From: Aquisphaera giovannonii
GTDB taxonomy: Bacteria; Planctomycetota; Planctomycetia; Isosphaerales; Isosphaeraceae
Direction of reading: 5' to 3'
DNA length: 64,000 nucleotides
Assembly (NCBI RefSeq): GCF_008087625.1
Contig: NZ_CP042997.1
Location: 9,424,001 to 9,488,000, forward strand
Shown here in pieces: positions 10,401 to 17,516 of this stretch (positions within the stretch are counted from its first letter, which is position 1; each line of letters opens with the position of its first letter). The notes beneath the pieces were generated by a model that did not search any database, was not told the DNA's origin, and saw only the letters and a list, made by a program, of their open reading frames with translations. Made by a program: the position numbers and the translations under genes.

Positions 10401-11607
10401 GGCCGTGCTGAGCGTCGGGGGGACCCCACTCCCGGGGAGGACCGTCGCGTTCACGATCGAGCGATTCGGCTTCCCGTTCCCGGTCGGGACCGCCACGACC
10501 GACGGCCAGGGGGTCGCGACGCTCGGCGGCGTCAGCGTCGCCGGGCTGAACGCCGGGACGTTCTTCGGCGCGATCGGGGCGGCGTTCGCGGGCGATTCGT
10601 CCGACCTGGCGAGCTCCGGCAGCGGGGAGCTGGCCATCAGCCGGGCCACGCCCACCCTGACCTGGCCGCGGCCCGCGGGGATCTCGTTCGGCATGGCGCT
10701 CAACGCGGTCCAGCTCGACGCGACGGCCTCGGTCCTGGGCACGTTCGCGTATTCCCCGGCCGCGGGCTCGATCCTCCCGCCGGGAGGTGGCGAGGTCCTC
10801 ACGGCGACGTTCACGCCGGCCGACCTCATCGACTACGCGACGGCGACCATCACGACGACCATCGACGTCGCCTCGTCCGGCCTGAGATTCACGCCCGTCA
10901 TCACCTGGCCCGCCCCGGCGGCGATCGTGGCCGGCACGGCGCTCGGCCCCGCGCAGCTCGACGCCACGGCGAGCTACGGCGGCGTCCCCGTCCCGGGCTT
11001 CTTCTCGTATTCGCCCGGCCCGGGGGCCGTCCTGGGACCGGGGGCCGGGCAGGCCCTGGCCGTCCACTTCAGCCCGTTCGACGCGGCCGATTACAACGAC
11101 GCGACCGGCACGACGACGATCGACGTGGGCCCTCCCCCGTCATCCTCGCCCCCCGTCGTCATCACCGGCGTGCACGTCCAGACCGTCCGCCTGACGAAGC
11201 GGAAGACGGCGACCGAGATCGTCGTCTCGTTCAGCGGGACGGACAACCTGCCGGGCGCGGGGGTCCTCGCGAACTTCCACCTGTACGCCGCCCGCAAGGT
11301 GAAGAAGGCCAAGGTCTACAGCAAGCCCGTCGGGCTGACCTCCGCGACGTACAACCGCGCCGGGGAAACGGTCGCCCTCCTGCCGAAGGGGGGCAAGCTG
11401 TCGCTGAAGACGCCGCTCCTGCTCCAGGTCACCGCCGCGGGGATCGTCGACGCCGAGGGCCGCGAGCTCGACGGCAACGGCGACGGCCAGGCCGGCGACG
11501 ACTACAAGGCGCTGCTGTCCCGGAAGGGAGTCCAGCCGATGGCGATCCCGGCCGTCGCGTCACCCGCGATCGCCCGGCCGGGAAGGCCAATCATTCGCAT
11601 TCGATAG
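4477..11607 (+). CDS. Giant secreted protein: metzincin-like protease signature, FG-GAP repeats and Ig-like domains
   Basis: The product has 2376 residues. Residues 30-37 (LEPRTLLS) are the short N-terminal motif seen at the start of many large exported planctomycete proteins. Residues 40-430 look like a repeated beta-rich (propeller-like) region. HEAGHTFGLFH at 619-629 matches the metzincin zinc site HExxHxxGxxH, and Met639 (SIMHDG) lies where a Met-turn is expected, so a zinc endopeptidase domain at roughly 440-680 is likely. An Ig-like (He_PIG-type) domain spans 835-928. Eleven calcium-binding FG-GAP/VCBS motifs (DxNGDGxxD style) lie between about 1100 and 1790. A cadherin-like domain (LANDADPDGD to QFTYTVTDPAG) covers about 1845-1940, followed by a Gly linker, further Ig-like repeats, and a basic C-terminal domain. 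No LPxTG or PEP-CTERM anchor is seen. The start is ATG 4477 with GAGG ten bases upstream. A surface adhesin or protease is the likely role. Confidence 0.88.
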   Translation: MRPLPRRNRSMARVAMTLRRARRAPAFDPLEPRTLLSAFYALTSVASTAGGRFTGFGNLPATSRNGNIAFVGSTGNAFGDSGIYVQESGSTSLVNINPTFSADPSRSFGRQAAINNDGLVTAREQQNTDPSQFRVREWNSNTPDSNTILSRIPTTDPSAIDNQYSGLLTFTDVNDRGDIAFVSQSGDTADRLLQYVGHGNVGTDTYTTIADVPAGTNPAPRPQLDDLGRVLFYSADDHAIELLDPSGGGVKKTVIASAGVGGFQRLGYAPGISANGEVFVFTGDRGKGTGVFAAYFSGGTERIVRIAGEGLDNFVAFDPNQAVQVGGGSMGTDDRGVTVAFVGTNQSMGEGLYTARLSFFGASPDAYNPAAVASTLVSGIEPAARLLDKLPDGKTIDQIQFGFGLDDRDRGRLVFWVHTTDGTQEIMKAEPYQVVFVDFSPRDGSTIGLSAANLATMAEVGVTDLGVTDGMVAALGKLGLSTDFDKLKAGIVAAVQQKYSATGANILIVGGDAPPPSLDYIPEPVLDSRGKPVVAGGAQVLSGAYKTVEVIGGSSIKYSGLATAPAGAGPVDYYNQGMDDDAFVLVNTIFQSAAFPAGTAISSLDPKVVVEAISDTVAHEAGHTFGLFHLRKPFDDSIMHDGTLSDEYDTPQTFQATAYPVPLYNAALATVKENSANRLLFATDQGGDGPNPILLKLNDDGTLRAKLALPASGSVAVKDLVVGIVPFGDSDATPTFVDLGGGDLATLLNDADLPVGPDDSVFVIGSTTGTAADIVSVAQGHEGDQDSFASTILGVLAASADAAPVSGSGAALHFYQLSGGKSVDLGLAPVLVTPVNHPPTLATIANQVVTPGTAVTFKAAATDPDSGQAIVYSLDPGAPTGATIDPKTGAFSWTPTMAQAGRVASITVRATDSGSPALSASQVVTLNVQDPIRVLGTTLLAAPSPGPMKIAIDFGKALKPSSAQVASLYKIVGDSGESVPIASAAYSDNGSQHRVVLTVASGAKVTPDLYHVSINAAGLADSAGSAAASGADQLWADVESTNTLLPIQPQPDGSFAAGAGLPLGYEAPQQVVAGNFTGSGLGDLVVNTSYTNQWDLAPLVLLRNNGDGTYAAPVPITVPGSFTTIKLATTDWNGDGIPDLVVTGYTGNYSNGIATYYEYVLLDDGHGNFSDAPDTPIPLTGLTYGANLLDFLGVADLDGDGHPEIVHLGPATGKDFSVEVIGKDPFLGYGPTMELPLGLNNGGQDLPVDLKFADLNGDGKADIIARDGGYYADNPGITVFLSTPTGYGPALQLIQPFGAPTGVGAGAFTGAGHEDIALTYDDYRNSEDDANGNVIQIFQNDGRGNFTGLTPLGLGRRDTVASAFGDLNNDGHPDVVLLLSPAPLDGYKTVTELSTWTFLGDGRGGFTPATAAPIPLGSADQSYSYSLSLADLDHDGHLDAVLGSGRIGEVRYALNDGSGAMRPPAAFPRLGNGPQAQGAPVPPSVAPQAYGDFNGDSLTDVASVGTASNRLIQVYLARPGGGYTLGQSLVPPADYPGDINWLKAGDLNRDGIPDLIGGPSGGVGPGMLVFLGNGDGTFRRAPTPVVSPGGNAVLNATLADVNGDGNLDAVVVLGGSGSGNLLGFAVCFGDGAGNLVYNANTFIPAQDDIFQGLPQPAPTLGDFNGDGKLDLLVPTIEASTGNVVLTAYNGKGNGLFTAGSVVFDHASQETTFLLGDFNGDGALDILSYEAGVGTPSDNVRFYLGDKKGGFQAAPWLGLNVTLTENGLPYHSQQMAVGDFNGDGKLDLAVEYYSDKYPDQVAVYEGDGTGHFAAPLLATTGSQTYALVSVPGAPRLDAGTVAVADRAPAPAGDAATVAAGSSVTIPVLANDADPDGDTLAVTAVGAAAHGTVHVSAASGSPVVIYAPAAGYTGTDQFTYTVTDPAGLAATASVAITVTASGTGGGGGGGGGTGGPVATSLSVPTATGAYGGAVTLAAVLSVGGTPLPGRTVAFTIERFGFPFPVGTATTDGQGVATLGGVSVAGLNAGTFFGAIGAAFAGDSSDLASSGSGELAISRATPTLTWPRPAGISFGMALNAVQLDATASVLGTFAYSPAAGSILPPGGGEVLTATFTPADLIDYATATITTTIDVASSGLRFTPVITWPAPAAIVAGTALGPAQLDATASYGGVPVPGFFSYSPGPGAVLGPGAGQALAVHFSPFDAADYNDATGTTTIDVGPPPSSSPPVVITGVHVQTVRLTKRKTATEIVVSFSGTDNLPGAGVLANFHLYAARKVKKAKVYSKPVGLTSATYNRAGETVALLPKGGKLSLKTPLLLQVTAAGIVDAEGRELDGNGDGQAGDDYKALLSRKGVQPMAIPAVASPAIARPGRPIIRIR

Positions 11608-11623
11608 CCTCAATGCGATCCTT

Positions 11624-11658
11624 GTGGGGGGGGCTATCGGGGCGCGGACGCCCCCCAC
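11624..11658. terminator. Hairpin between convergent genes, possible bidirectional terminator
   Basis: GTGGGGGG (11624-11631) pairs with CCCCCCAC (11651-11658) around a 19-base loop. It sits in the 69-bp gap between the stop of the giant secreted protein and the stop of aroC, which converge here. There is no clear T-run, so intrinsic termination is only a suggestion. Confidence 0.4.
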
Positions 11659-11676
11659 ACGAGACATGGACCGCAT

Positions 11677-12831
11677 TCACACCTGATCGGCCCACTTCGC
11701 GAGGTGCTCGCGGTTGAGCTCGTGCATCGCGGCCATGGAGGTCCTGATCGCGTCGAGGCTGGTGCCGACGTACTTGTCCACGATCGCGGAGGCGACCTCG
11801 AAGGCGACGACGGCCTCGACGATCACGCTGGCGGCGGGCACGGCGCAGACGTCCGACCGCTCGTAGGCGGCGGGGGACTCGGCCTTGGTGGCCATGTTGA
11901 TGGACGGCCCGCGGGCGGCCAGCGTGCTGATCGGCTTCTTCCCGGCGCGGACGACGATGGGCTCGCCGTTGGACGTGCCCCCCTCGATGCCCCCCGCGTT
12001 GTTGCTCGGCCGGCGGAAGCCGAAGCGGCGGTCGCTCGCGGGGTGGTCCGGGTCGTAGCGGATCGGGTCCATGACCTTCGAGCCGGGCCGGCGGGCGGCC
12101 TCGAAGCCGAGGCCGATCTCCACCCCCTTGATCGCCTGGATGCTCATCACCGCCGCGGCGAGCCGGGCGTCGAGCTTGCGGTCCCACTGGGCGTGCGTCC
12201 CCAGGCCGATCGGGCAGCCCGTGACCACGGCCTCGACCACGCCGCCGACCGTGTCCCCCGCCTTCTGCGCCGCGTCGATCGCGGCCACGATCTGCGCGTC
12301 GGCCTCGGGGTTCAGCGTGTAGACCGGGCTCGCGTCGCGGACGGCGAGGTCCAGCGACAGCGGCGGCGCGGCGATGCCGCCGAGCTCGATGACGTAGCCG
12401 AAGACGTCGATGCCCAGCTCCGTCAGCAGCAGCCGGGCGAGCCCGCCGACGGCGACCCGCATGGCGGTCTCGCGGGCGCTCGCGCGCTCGAGCACCTGGC
12501 GGATGCCCGTCTGGTAGTTGATCGCCCCGGCGAGGTCCACGTGGCCCCCTCGCGGCGCGGGGGGCTGGATCAGCCGCTCGAGCTTGGCGTCCCGGTTCAC
12601 GAGCCGCAGCGTGATCGGCCCGCCGGTCGTGACGCCGTGGTAGATCCCCGCGTCCACGATCACCCGGTCCGTCTCCAGCGTCTGCCGCTTCCCCCGGCCG
12701 TACCCCCCCTGCCGCCGCTCGAGCTCGCGGTCGATGACCGTCGTGTCCAGCGTCACGCCCGCGGGGAAACCCTCGACGATCGCCGTCAGGGCCTGGCCGT
12801 GCGACTCGCCCGATGTCATGTAGCGGAGCAT
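11677..12831 (-). CDS. aroC: Chorismate synthase
   Basis: The enzyme converts 5-enolpyruvylshikimate-3-phosphate to chorismate, the last step of the shikimate pathway, and needs reduced FMN. The 384-residue length is normal for the family. The N-terminus MLRYMTSGESHGQALTAIVEGFPAG and the later RxxRRQGGYGRGKRQ and SARETAMRVAVGG segments are diagnostic of chorismate synthase, including the conserved GESHG histidine region. ATG 12831 is the start. No other aromatic-pathway gene lies in the window, and the neighbour on the right is separated by 523 bp of repeat-rich non-coding sequence, so the gene is probably transcribed alone. Confidence 0.97.
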   Translation of the reverse strand: MLRYMTSGESHGQALTAIVEGFPAGVTLDTTVIDRELERRQGGYGRGKRQTLETDRVIVDAGIYHGVTTGGPITLRLVNRDAKLERLIQPPAPRGGHVDLAGAINYQTGIRQVLERASARETAMRVAVGGLARLLLTELGIDVFGYVIELGGIAAPPLSLDLAVRDASPVYTLNPEADAQIVAAIDAAQKAGDTVGGVVEAVVTGCPIGLGTHAQWDRKLDARLAAAVMSIQAIKGVEIGLGFEAARRPGSKVMDPIRYDPDHPASDRRFGFRRPSNNAGGIEGGTSNGEPIVVRAGKKPISTLAARGPSINMATKAESPAAYERSDVCAVPAASVIVEAVVAFEVASAIVDKYVGTSLDAIRTSMAAMHELNREHLAKWADQV

Positions 12832-13354
12832 GTCTCGATTCGATTCTTTCTTCGGTGACTCGGGTTCTGCCCGGAGAGTTCAGGATTCCGGGCTTCGGGA
12901 TCTCTGCCGATCATCCCTTGTGAGGGATGGCGCCAAATCTCCATTCCCCCTTGGCAAGGGGGGATACAGAGGGGTGAATTCGATCGCCCCAACCCCTGCC
13001 AGCCAATCTCCTCCCCCCTGTCGAAGCTTCTCGTTACCCACAACCCGAGCCGAAGCACCATTCCGGTCCCCTCCCCCCTGGTGGGGGAGGGTTAGGGAGA
13101 GGGGGACTCGCGGGCCTTCGATGACCGGGCAAGGCCAGGGATACGGGCGGGCTTCGACGGAGGATCGCAGGGTTTCTTTGCTTGTCCGAGGCGGTCGCCC
13201 CCTCTCCCTAACCCTCCCCCACCGGGGGGGAGGGGACAGAAAAAAACGGAACGTCTCGCGCCAGGGCTAACGAGGAGCTTCGCAAGGGGGAGAGCCGGAT
13301 TCCTTTTCGTCACTTACCAAGGAGCAGCAGACGATCTTTTCGGAGAAAGCGTGC
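12832..13354. other. Non-coding gap with several REP-like hairpins
   Basis: This 523-bp stretch upstream of aroC and downstream of purC has no convincing gene. It contains a hairpin with arms CATCCCT/AGGGATG (12912-12929), a second with arms CCCCCTT/AAGGGGG (12946-12962), and the large inverted repeat annotated separately. The promoter of aroC should lie near its right-hand start, but no clear -35/-10 pair was recognised. Short open frames here run through the repeats and are not credible. Confidence 0.6.
13066..13237. repeat. Paired-hairpin (REPIN-like) element A, 40-bp inverted arms
   Basis: The left arm is 13066-13105 and the right arm 13198-13237; one is the reverse complement of the other at 39 of 40 positions. 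Each arm contains its own C-run/G-run hairpin (CCTCCCCC...GGGGGAGG). The motif core reads GGGAGGGTTAGGGAGAGG. The arms are separated by 92 bp. Two inverted hairpins forming one larger foldback is the REPIN arrangement. No RAYT transposase gene is seen in the window. Confidence 0.8.
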
Positions 13355-14248
13355 TCACTTCCACGGGAAGGCGCGGCCGGTGATCCGCTCGAACGCCTCG
13401 ACGTAGCGGGCCCGCGTCCCCTCGACGACGTCGGCCGGGAGTTCCGGCGGCGGGCTCGCCTTATCCCAGCCGGTCGTCTCCAGCCAGTCACGGACGAACT
13501 GCTTGTCGAATGACGGCTGCGGGCCGCCGGGACGATAGGTCTCCTGCGACCAGTACCGCGAGCTGTCGGGCGTGAGGACCTCGTCCACCAGGAGCAGCTC
13601 GCCGGTGCGATCGTCGAAGCCCCACTCGAACTTCGTGTCGGCCAGGATCAGGCCCCGGCCCAGGGCATGCTCCGCGGCCGCCCGGTAGACCTCCAGGCTC
13701 ATCGACCGCAGGGTCTCGGCGACCTCCTTGCCGACCGCGTTGGCCATCACGTCGAACGACACGTTCTCGTCGTGGCCGGTCTCCGCCTTCGTGGCCGGGG
13801 TGAAGATCGGATCGATGCGGTCGCTCTCCACGAGCCCGGCCGGCAGCTTGATGCCGCAGACCGCACCGTTCGATCGGTACTCCTTCCAGCCGCTGCCCGA
13901 GAGATACCCGCGGACGACGCACTCGAACGGGACGACGCGGGCCTTGCGGGCGATCATGATCCGGCCGCGGAGCGACTCCCGCGTCTCCGGGTCGAGCTCG
14001 AGCGAGCGCGGGAGGTCCTCGACGGCGATCGACAGCAGGTGGTGCTGGACGTCGAGGAAGTCGAACCAGAAGGCGCTCAGGGCCGTTAGCACCCGGCCCT
14101 TGTCCGGGATGCCCGTCGGCAGCACCCAGTCGAACGCGCTGATGCGATCCGTGGCGACCAGCAGCAGCCGGTCCCCCAGGTCGTACACGTCGCGGACCTT
14201 CCCCCGCCGCACGGGGAGCCCCTCCAGCCTCGTCTCCAGCACCGCCAC
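13355..14248 (-). CDS. purC: Phosphoribosylaminoimidazole-succinocarboxamide synthase (SAICAR synthetase)
   Basis: The enzyme joins CAIR and aspartate using ATP in de novo purine synthesis. The frame is open to 14443, but I place the start at GTG 14248 (VAVLETRLEGLPVRRGKVRDVYDLGD). GGGAGG lies about nine bases upstream, the family N-terminus aligns there, and a longer start would overlap the divergent gene. That gives 297 residues, normal for the family. Signature segments include RRGKVRDVYDLGDRLLLVATDRISAFDWVLPTGIPDKGRVL, the ATP-binding and substrate region around ARVVPFECVVRGYLSGSGWKEY, and ILADTKFEWGFD. Purine genes are dispersed here; guaA lies 5 kb to the right. Confidence 0.96.
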   Translation of the reverse strand: MAVLETRLEGLPVRRGKVRDVYDLGDRLLLVATDRISAFDWVLPTGIPDKGRVLTALSAFWFDFLDVQHHLLSIAVEDLPRSLELDPETRESLRGRIMIARKARVVPFECVVRGYLSGSGWKEYRSNGAVCGIKLPAGLVESDRIDPIFTPATKAETGHDENVSFDVMANAVGKEVAETLRSMSLEVYRAAAEHALGRGLILADTKFEWGFDDRTGELLLVDEVLTPDSSRYWSQETYRPGGPQPSFDKQFVRDWLETTGWDKASPPPELPADVVEGTRARYVEAFERITGRAFPWK

Positions 14249-14436
14249 GCGATCGACCCTCCCGACTCGAACTCCACGCCGGGCAACCCGCCGGGCGAGA
14301 CGTCCATGATATCGCATCGCCCCCGGGCGTGGCGACCGGATCGGCCGGAAAGGCGGGCCGCGGCCTCGACAGGGGCCCGCCCTTGACTCAAACTGCCAGG
14401 ACGGCATTTCGGCGGACCGGCGAGGAGCAAGCGGAC

Positions 14437-16626
14437 ATGACATGCGGCGTCTCGACGTCCGGAGCTCGGCTCCGAGCCGGCCTTTGCGTGCTGGCCCTGC
14501 TCTGCCCCGCCCTCGCGGCGGCCGAGGGGCCGGCCGACGCCCCGCTCCCCGAGGTCACCGCTACGCAGCTCGCCGCGAAGCTCCGCGAGGCGATGGCGAG
14601 GAACGACGACAGGGGGACCATCCGGGTCCTCTTCACCAACACCCAGGACATCAACTTCCGGGGCACCGGCGAGCCGAACTGGGTCTCCTACCGGGGCCGG
14701 GCGCGGTACGAGGGCGACGGCACGCGATGGCGGGTCGAGTACGACGCGATGATTCCCAACGCCAACGTGGGCCGGACCATGCCGAGGTTGTCGCCCGACC
14801 GCTGGTCGACCGGGTTCGACGGCGAGCGGCTCTACGACCTCCAGGCCTCGCGGAACACGCTCCAGCTCGGCGCGACGACGATCTCGGCCATGCTCTGGAA
14901 GCCTCGCTATCTGATCTGGGAGCGGAGCCAGGACCTGCCGGAGACGCTCGAAGGGGTCGGCAAGCAGGAGGTCTCGATCTCGCAGCGGGTCGTCGACGGC
15001 GTGAGGTGCTACGCCGTGGAGAGCAAGAGCACGACCGCCCGGGGCTACGGCGGCGAGTGGCTCCTCGCGCCGAAGTGGGGCTACCTGCCGATCTCCCGGA
15101 AGTGGACCCACGACGGCAAGGCCTACTCCATCCGCACCCTTCAGGGCGTGCACGAGGCCGCGCCGGGCCTCTGGGCCCCCGAGCGGATCGAGGAGGAGTC
15201 GCTCAACGTCCGGGGCCCGACGCCGCAGCTCAATTCCCGGCGACGCATCCAGGTCCTCGAGTACCGGCCGGGCGCGGCTCCTCCGGCCGCCGCGTTCGAG
15301 TTGAAGATCCCCTACGGGATCGACGTGGTGGAGTTGGCGAACGGTTGGTCCTATCACAACGACCCCTGGTGGCCCGACGTCGCCCCAATGCTCCGCGACA
15401 AGTACGGCTGGCCGAAGCCCAACCTCTCGTGGCTGACGTTCCTGGGGAGCGGCTCGGAGAAGAAGCTCGACGGCGAGCCCGCCCCGCCGCTCCGCATCAA
15501 GGAGTGGGTGACCGGGGGACCGATGGACCTCACCTCGCTCCGCGGCAAGGTCACGCTGATCGAGTTCGGCTCCGTCCTCGACAGCCATTACGCCCCGCGA
15601 TATGCCGTGGCACTCCGGGAGTTGTACGCGGCCTACCACGCGGCGGGTCTGGAGATCCTCTCCTTCCAGGGAACGTCAAGGGAGGAGGTCGCGGAGATCC
15701 GGCGGTTCGCGAAGGAGTTCCGGGTACCCTACCCGATCGTCCTGGACGACGATCGCACCGACCCGGCCGGCGACACCGCGAAGGCGTTCGCCATCCGCGG
15801 GCGGATCTGCGCCTTCCTCATCGACCACGAGGGCAAGGTCCGTTCCGTCGGCGAGCCGACCATGAACGGGGGCCATGTCCTCGAGACGGTCGTCGCCGCG
15901 CTCCAGAAAGCCGGGGCTCGCGACCTGAAGGCCCTTTCTCTCGAGATGCCGAAGCTGCCCGTCGATGCCTATCGGGACGCGGAGGCCCTCTTCCGGGCGA
16001 AGGCGAAGGAGGCCCTTGGCCGCAACCCCGCCGGCAAGATCGCTGGGCGGATCGTGGACGAGAAGGGCCGGCCCATCGCCGGGGCGACGGTCCAGGCTTC
16101 GCTCCAGTTCACGTTCCTGATCTTCGCCGAGCCCGGCGGCTACTACCTCGCGTCCTACCAACGGCCGGAGGGGCCCTTCGCCGCCGAGTCCGACGGCGAC
16201 GGCCGGTTCGAGATCCCGGGGCTCTGCAAGGGGGGCTACCTCGTGAAGGTGACCGCCCCCGGCCGGGCCTGGGCGGAGCGGAAGGTCTTCGTCGGCCCCG
16301 ACCTCGCCCCGGCCCCGGCCGACTTCGAGATGAAGCAGGGCGATACCATTGCCGGCGTGGTCCGCGACAGGCAGGGCAAGCCGGTCGCCGGCGCGACCGT
16401 CACGCCCGACGGCCGGCAGAACTTCGTCGGCGACGAGATGAGTTCCACCGTCCATCCCCACATCCCGGGCGTCACGACCGGCGACGACGGCCGGTTCCGC
16501 TTCTCGAACCTCCAGGAGGGCCGCTACCTGCTCAAGATCGAGGCCCCGGGCTTCAAGCCCCTGGAGCCCGACGCCATCCCGGCCGGCACGCAGGACGCCA
16601 CGCTCACCCTCGAGCCAGGACCCTAG
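14437..16626 (+). CDS. Secreted protein with redox-inactive thioredoxin fold and carboxypeptidase-regulatory repeats
   Basis: The start is set at ATG 14437, with GAGGAG nine bases upstream and a signal peptide directly after it (RLRAGLCVLALLCPALAAAEG); the longer frame from 14329 has neither. Of 729 residues, about 30-330 form an unassigned beta-rich region. Residues 345-500 are a thioredoxin/peroxiredoxin-like domain (LRGKVTLIEFGSVLDSHYAPRYAVALRELYAAYHAAGLEILSF ... AFAIRGRICAFLIDHEGKVRSVG). Residues 534-620 and 635-729 are two carboxypeptidase-regulatory-like beta-sandwiches (GRIVDEKGRPIAGATV, GVVRDRQGKPVAGATV). The CxxC normally present after the first strand is replaced by SVLDS, so disulfide exchange is unlikely. 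This combination is common in planctomycetes; the function is unknown. Confidence 0.85.
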   Translation: MTCGVSTSGARLRAGLCVLALLCPALAAAEGPADAPLPEVTATQLAAKLREAMARNDDRGTIRVLFTNTQDINFRGTGEPNWVSYRGRARYEGDGTRWRVEYDAMIPNANVGRTMPRLSPDRWSTGFDGERLYDLQASRNTLQLGATTISAMLWKPRYLIWERSQDLPETLEGVGKQEVSISQRVVDGVRCYAVESKSTTARGYGGEWLLAPKWGYLPISRKWTHDGKAYSIRTLQGVHEAAPGLWAPERIEEESLNVRGPTPQLNSRRRIQVLEYRPGAAPPAAAFELKIPYGIDVVELANGWSYHNDPWWPDVAPMLRDKYGWPKPNLSWLTFLGSGSEKKLDGEPAPPLRIKEWVTGGPMDLTSLRGKVTLIEFGSVLDSHYAPRYAVALRELYAAYHAAGLEILSFQGTSREEVAEIRRFAKEFRVPYPIVLDDDRTDPAGDTAKAFAIRGRICAFLIDHEGKVRSVGEPTMNGGHVLETVVAALQKAGARDLKALSLEMPKLPVDAYRDAEALFRAKAKEALGRNPAGKIAGRIVDEKGRPIAGATVQASLQFTFLIFAEPGGYYLASYQRPEGPFAAESDGDGRFEIPGLCKGGYLVKVTAPGRAWAERKVFVGPDLAPAPADFEMKQGDTIAGVVRDRQGKPVAGATVTPDGRQNFVGDEMSSTVHPHIPGVTTGDDGRFRFSNLQEGRYLLKIEAPGFKPLEPDAIPAGTQDATLTLEPGP

Positions 16627-16651
16627 ACTGATCTTCACGTGTAAGTCTTTT

Positions 16652-16788
16652 GTAGGGTGCGTCTCGACGCACCGGACCGCCTCGTCATGGGGGCGATGCG
16701 GCGATCAAGGTTGACGTGCCCCGCCGTGCGAGACGGCCGGGGCCGTTCGCGGTGACGAGCCGGTCCGGTGCGTCGAGACGCACCCTAC
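16652..16788. repeat. Paired-hairpin (REPIN-like) element B, perfect 28-bp inverted arms
   Basis: The arm at 16652-16679 is the exact reverse complement of 16761-16788. After one unpaired base the match continues for seven more bases on the inner side (CTCGTCA 16681-16687 with TGACGAG 16753-16759). Each arm contains the hairpin GTGCGTC-TC-GACGCAC. The element lies between the stop of the thioredoxin-fold gene and the stop of the convergent small secreted protein gene, so it could also act as a foldback transcript end. Confidence 0.85.
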
Positions 16789-16876
16789 GAGAGTCGGACC
16801 GGTCCATCGCGGCTCGACCGGATGACTCTGCGTCAGGCGCGGCGCGGACGCACCCGACAAGACACCGCTCGCCCGA

Positions 16877-17482
16877 TCACTTCTTGTCGACGAACTCCAG
16901 GAACGTCGGGCCCAGGAAGATCCAGTTGCCGGGGGGGACGGAGATCGGGCCGTTGATGCCGAAGATCGCGATCTGGACGGTCTTGCCGGGCTCGGCCCCC
17001 TTCAGCTCGAGGCGGTTGGGGGCGTTGAAGCCGGCGACGATCGGGCCGCCGGAATCGCCGGGCTTGTAGGGGAGCTTGCCGTCCACCCAAACCTCGCCGT
17101 AGTCGTCCACCGTCGTCTGGAAGTAGACCGTCTTGCCGGCGGCCTCGGGGGGGATCGTGACCTTGATGCGATACCAGCAGAAGCAGATCTGCCCCGCCCC
17201 CCGGCGGTTCTTCAGGGTCTCCGGGATCAGGACCTCCCAGGACGAGTCGTCGAACTCCGGGCCCTTGGCCTTGGGCTCGTAGTTGTACGTCGTATTGGGC
17301 GAGCCGTCCGGGTTCTTGCCCGCGACCTCGATGAGCTTCACGTCGTGATAGCGCCACTGGCCCTTCACGGCGTCCGTCCCCGCCTTCGTGCGGAGGTCGA
17401 TCTTTGTGGATTGTGCGAGGGCGACGCCAGGGAGCAGGGAGAGGCACGCGAAGGCGACCAGCGGCGGGAGGGCTCTGCGCAT
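16877..17482 (-). CDS. Small secreted galactose-binding-like (GH2 sugar-binding-type) protein
   Basis: The 201-residue product has a clean signal peptide (MRRALPPLVAFACLSLLPGVALAQS). The mature part has a jelly-roll pattern typical of the sugar-binding N-terminal domain of GH2 glycosidases and related galactose-binding-like domains. Matching segments are FDDSSWEVLIPETL, CFCWYRIKVTIPPEAAGKTVYFQTTVDDYGEVWVDGKLPYKPGDSGGPIVAGFNAPNRLELKGAEPGKTVQIAIFGINGP and the closing strands. No catalytic domain is attached, so it is a stand-alone binding module or a structural protein. It is read in the same direction as the C45 hydrolase upstream, with a 34-bp gap, and the two could be cotranscribed. Confidence 0.75.
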   Translation of the reverse strand: MRRALPPLVAFACLSLLPGVALAQSTKIDLRTKAGTDAVKGQWRYHDVKLIEVAGKNPDGSPNTTYNYEPKAKGPEFDDSSWEVLIPETLKNRRGAGQICFCWYRIKVTIPPEAAGKTVYFQTTVDDYGEVWVDGKLPYKPGDSGGPIVAGFNAPNRLELKGAEPGKTVQIAIFGINGPISVPPGNWIFLGPTFLEFVDKK

Positions 17483-17516
17483 GGGAGGGCTCCGTGGGGC
17501 GGGGGGCGATCGCGGG

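Noticed and set aside
6610-11067. A 1485-codon open frame antisense to the giant secreted protein
   Set aside because: It is an Asp/Gly-rich shadow created by high GC at third positions; it has no domain features, while the opposite strand carries clear FG-GAP and Ig-like motifs.
11704-12858. A 384-codon frame on the plus strand opposite aroC
   Set aside because: It is the complement of a definite chorismate synthase and shows no recognisable family.
12830-13270. A 146-codon plus-strand frame right of aroC
   Set aside because: It runs through REP-like hairpins, and its composition follows the repeats, not a protein.
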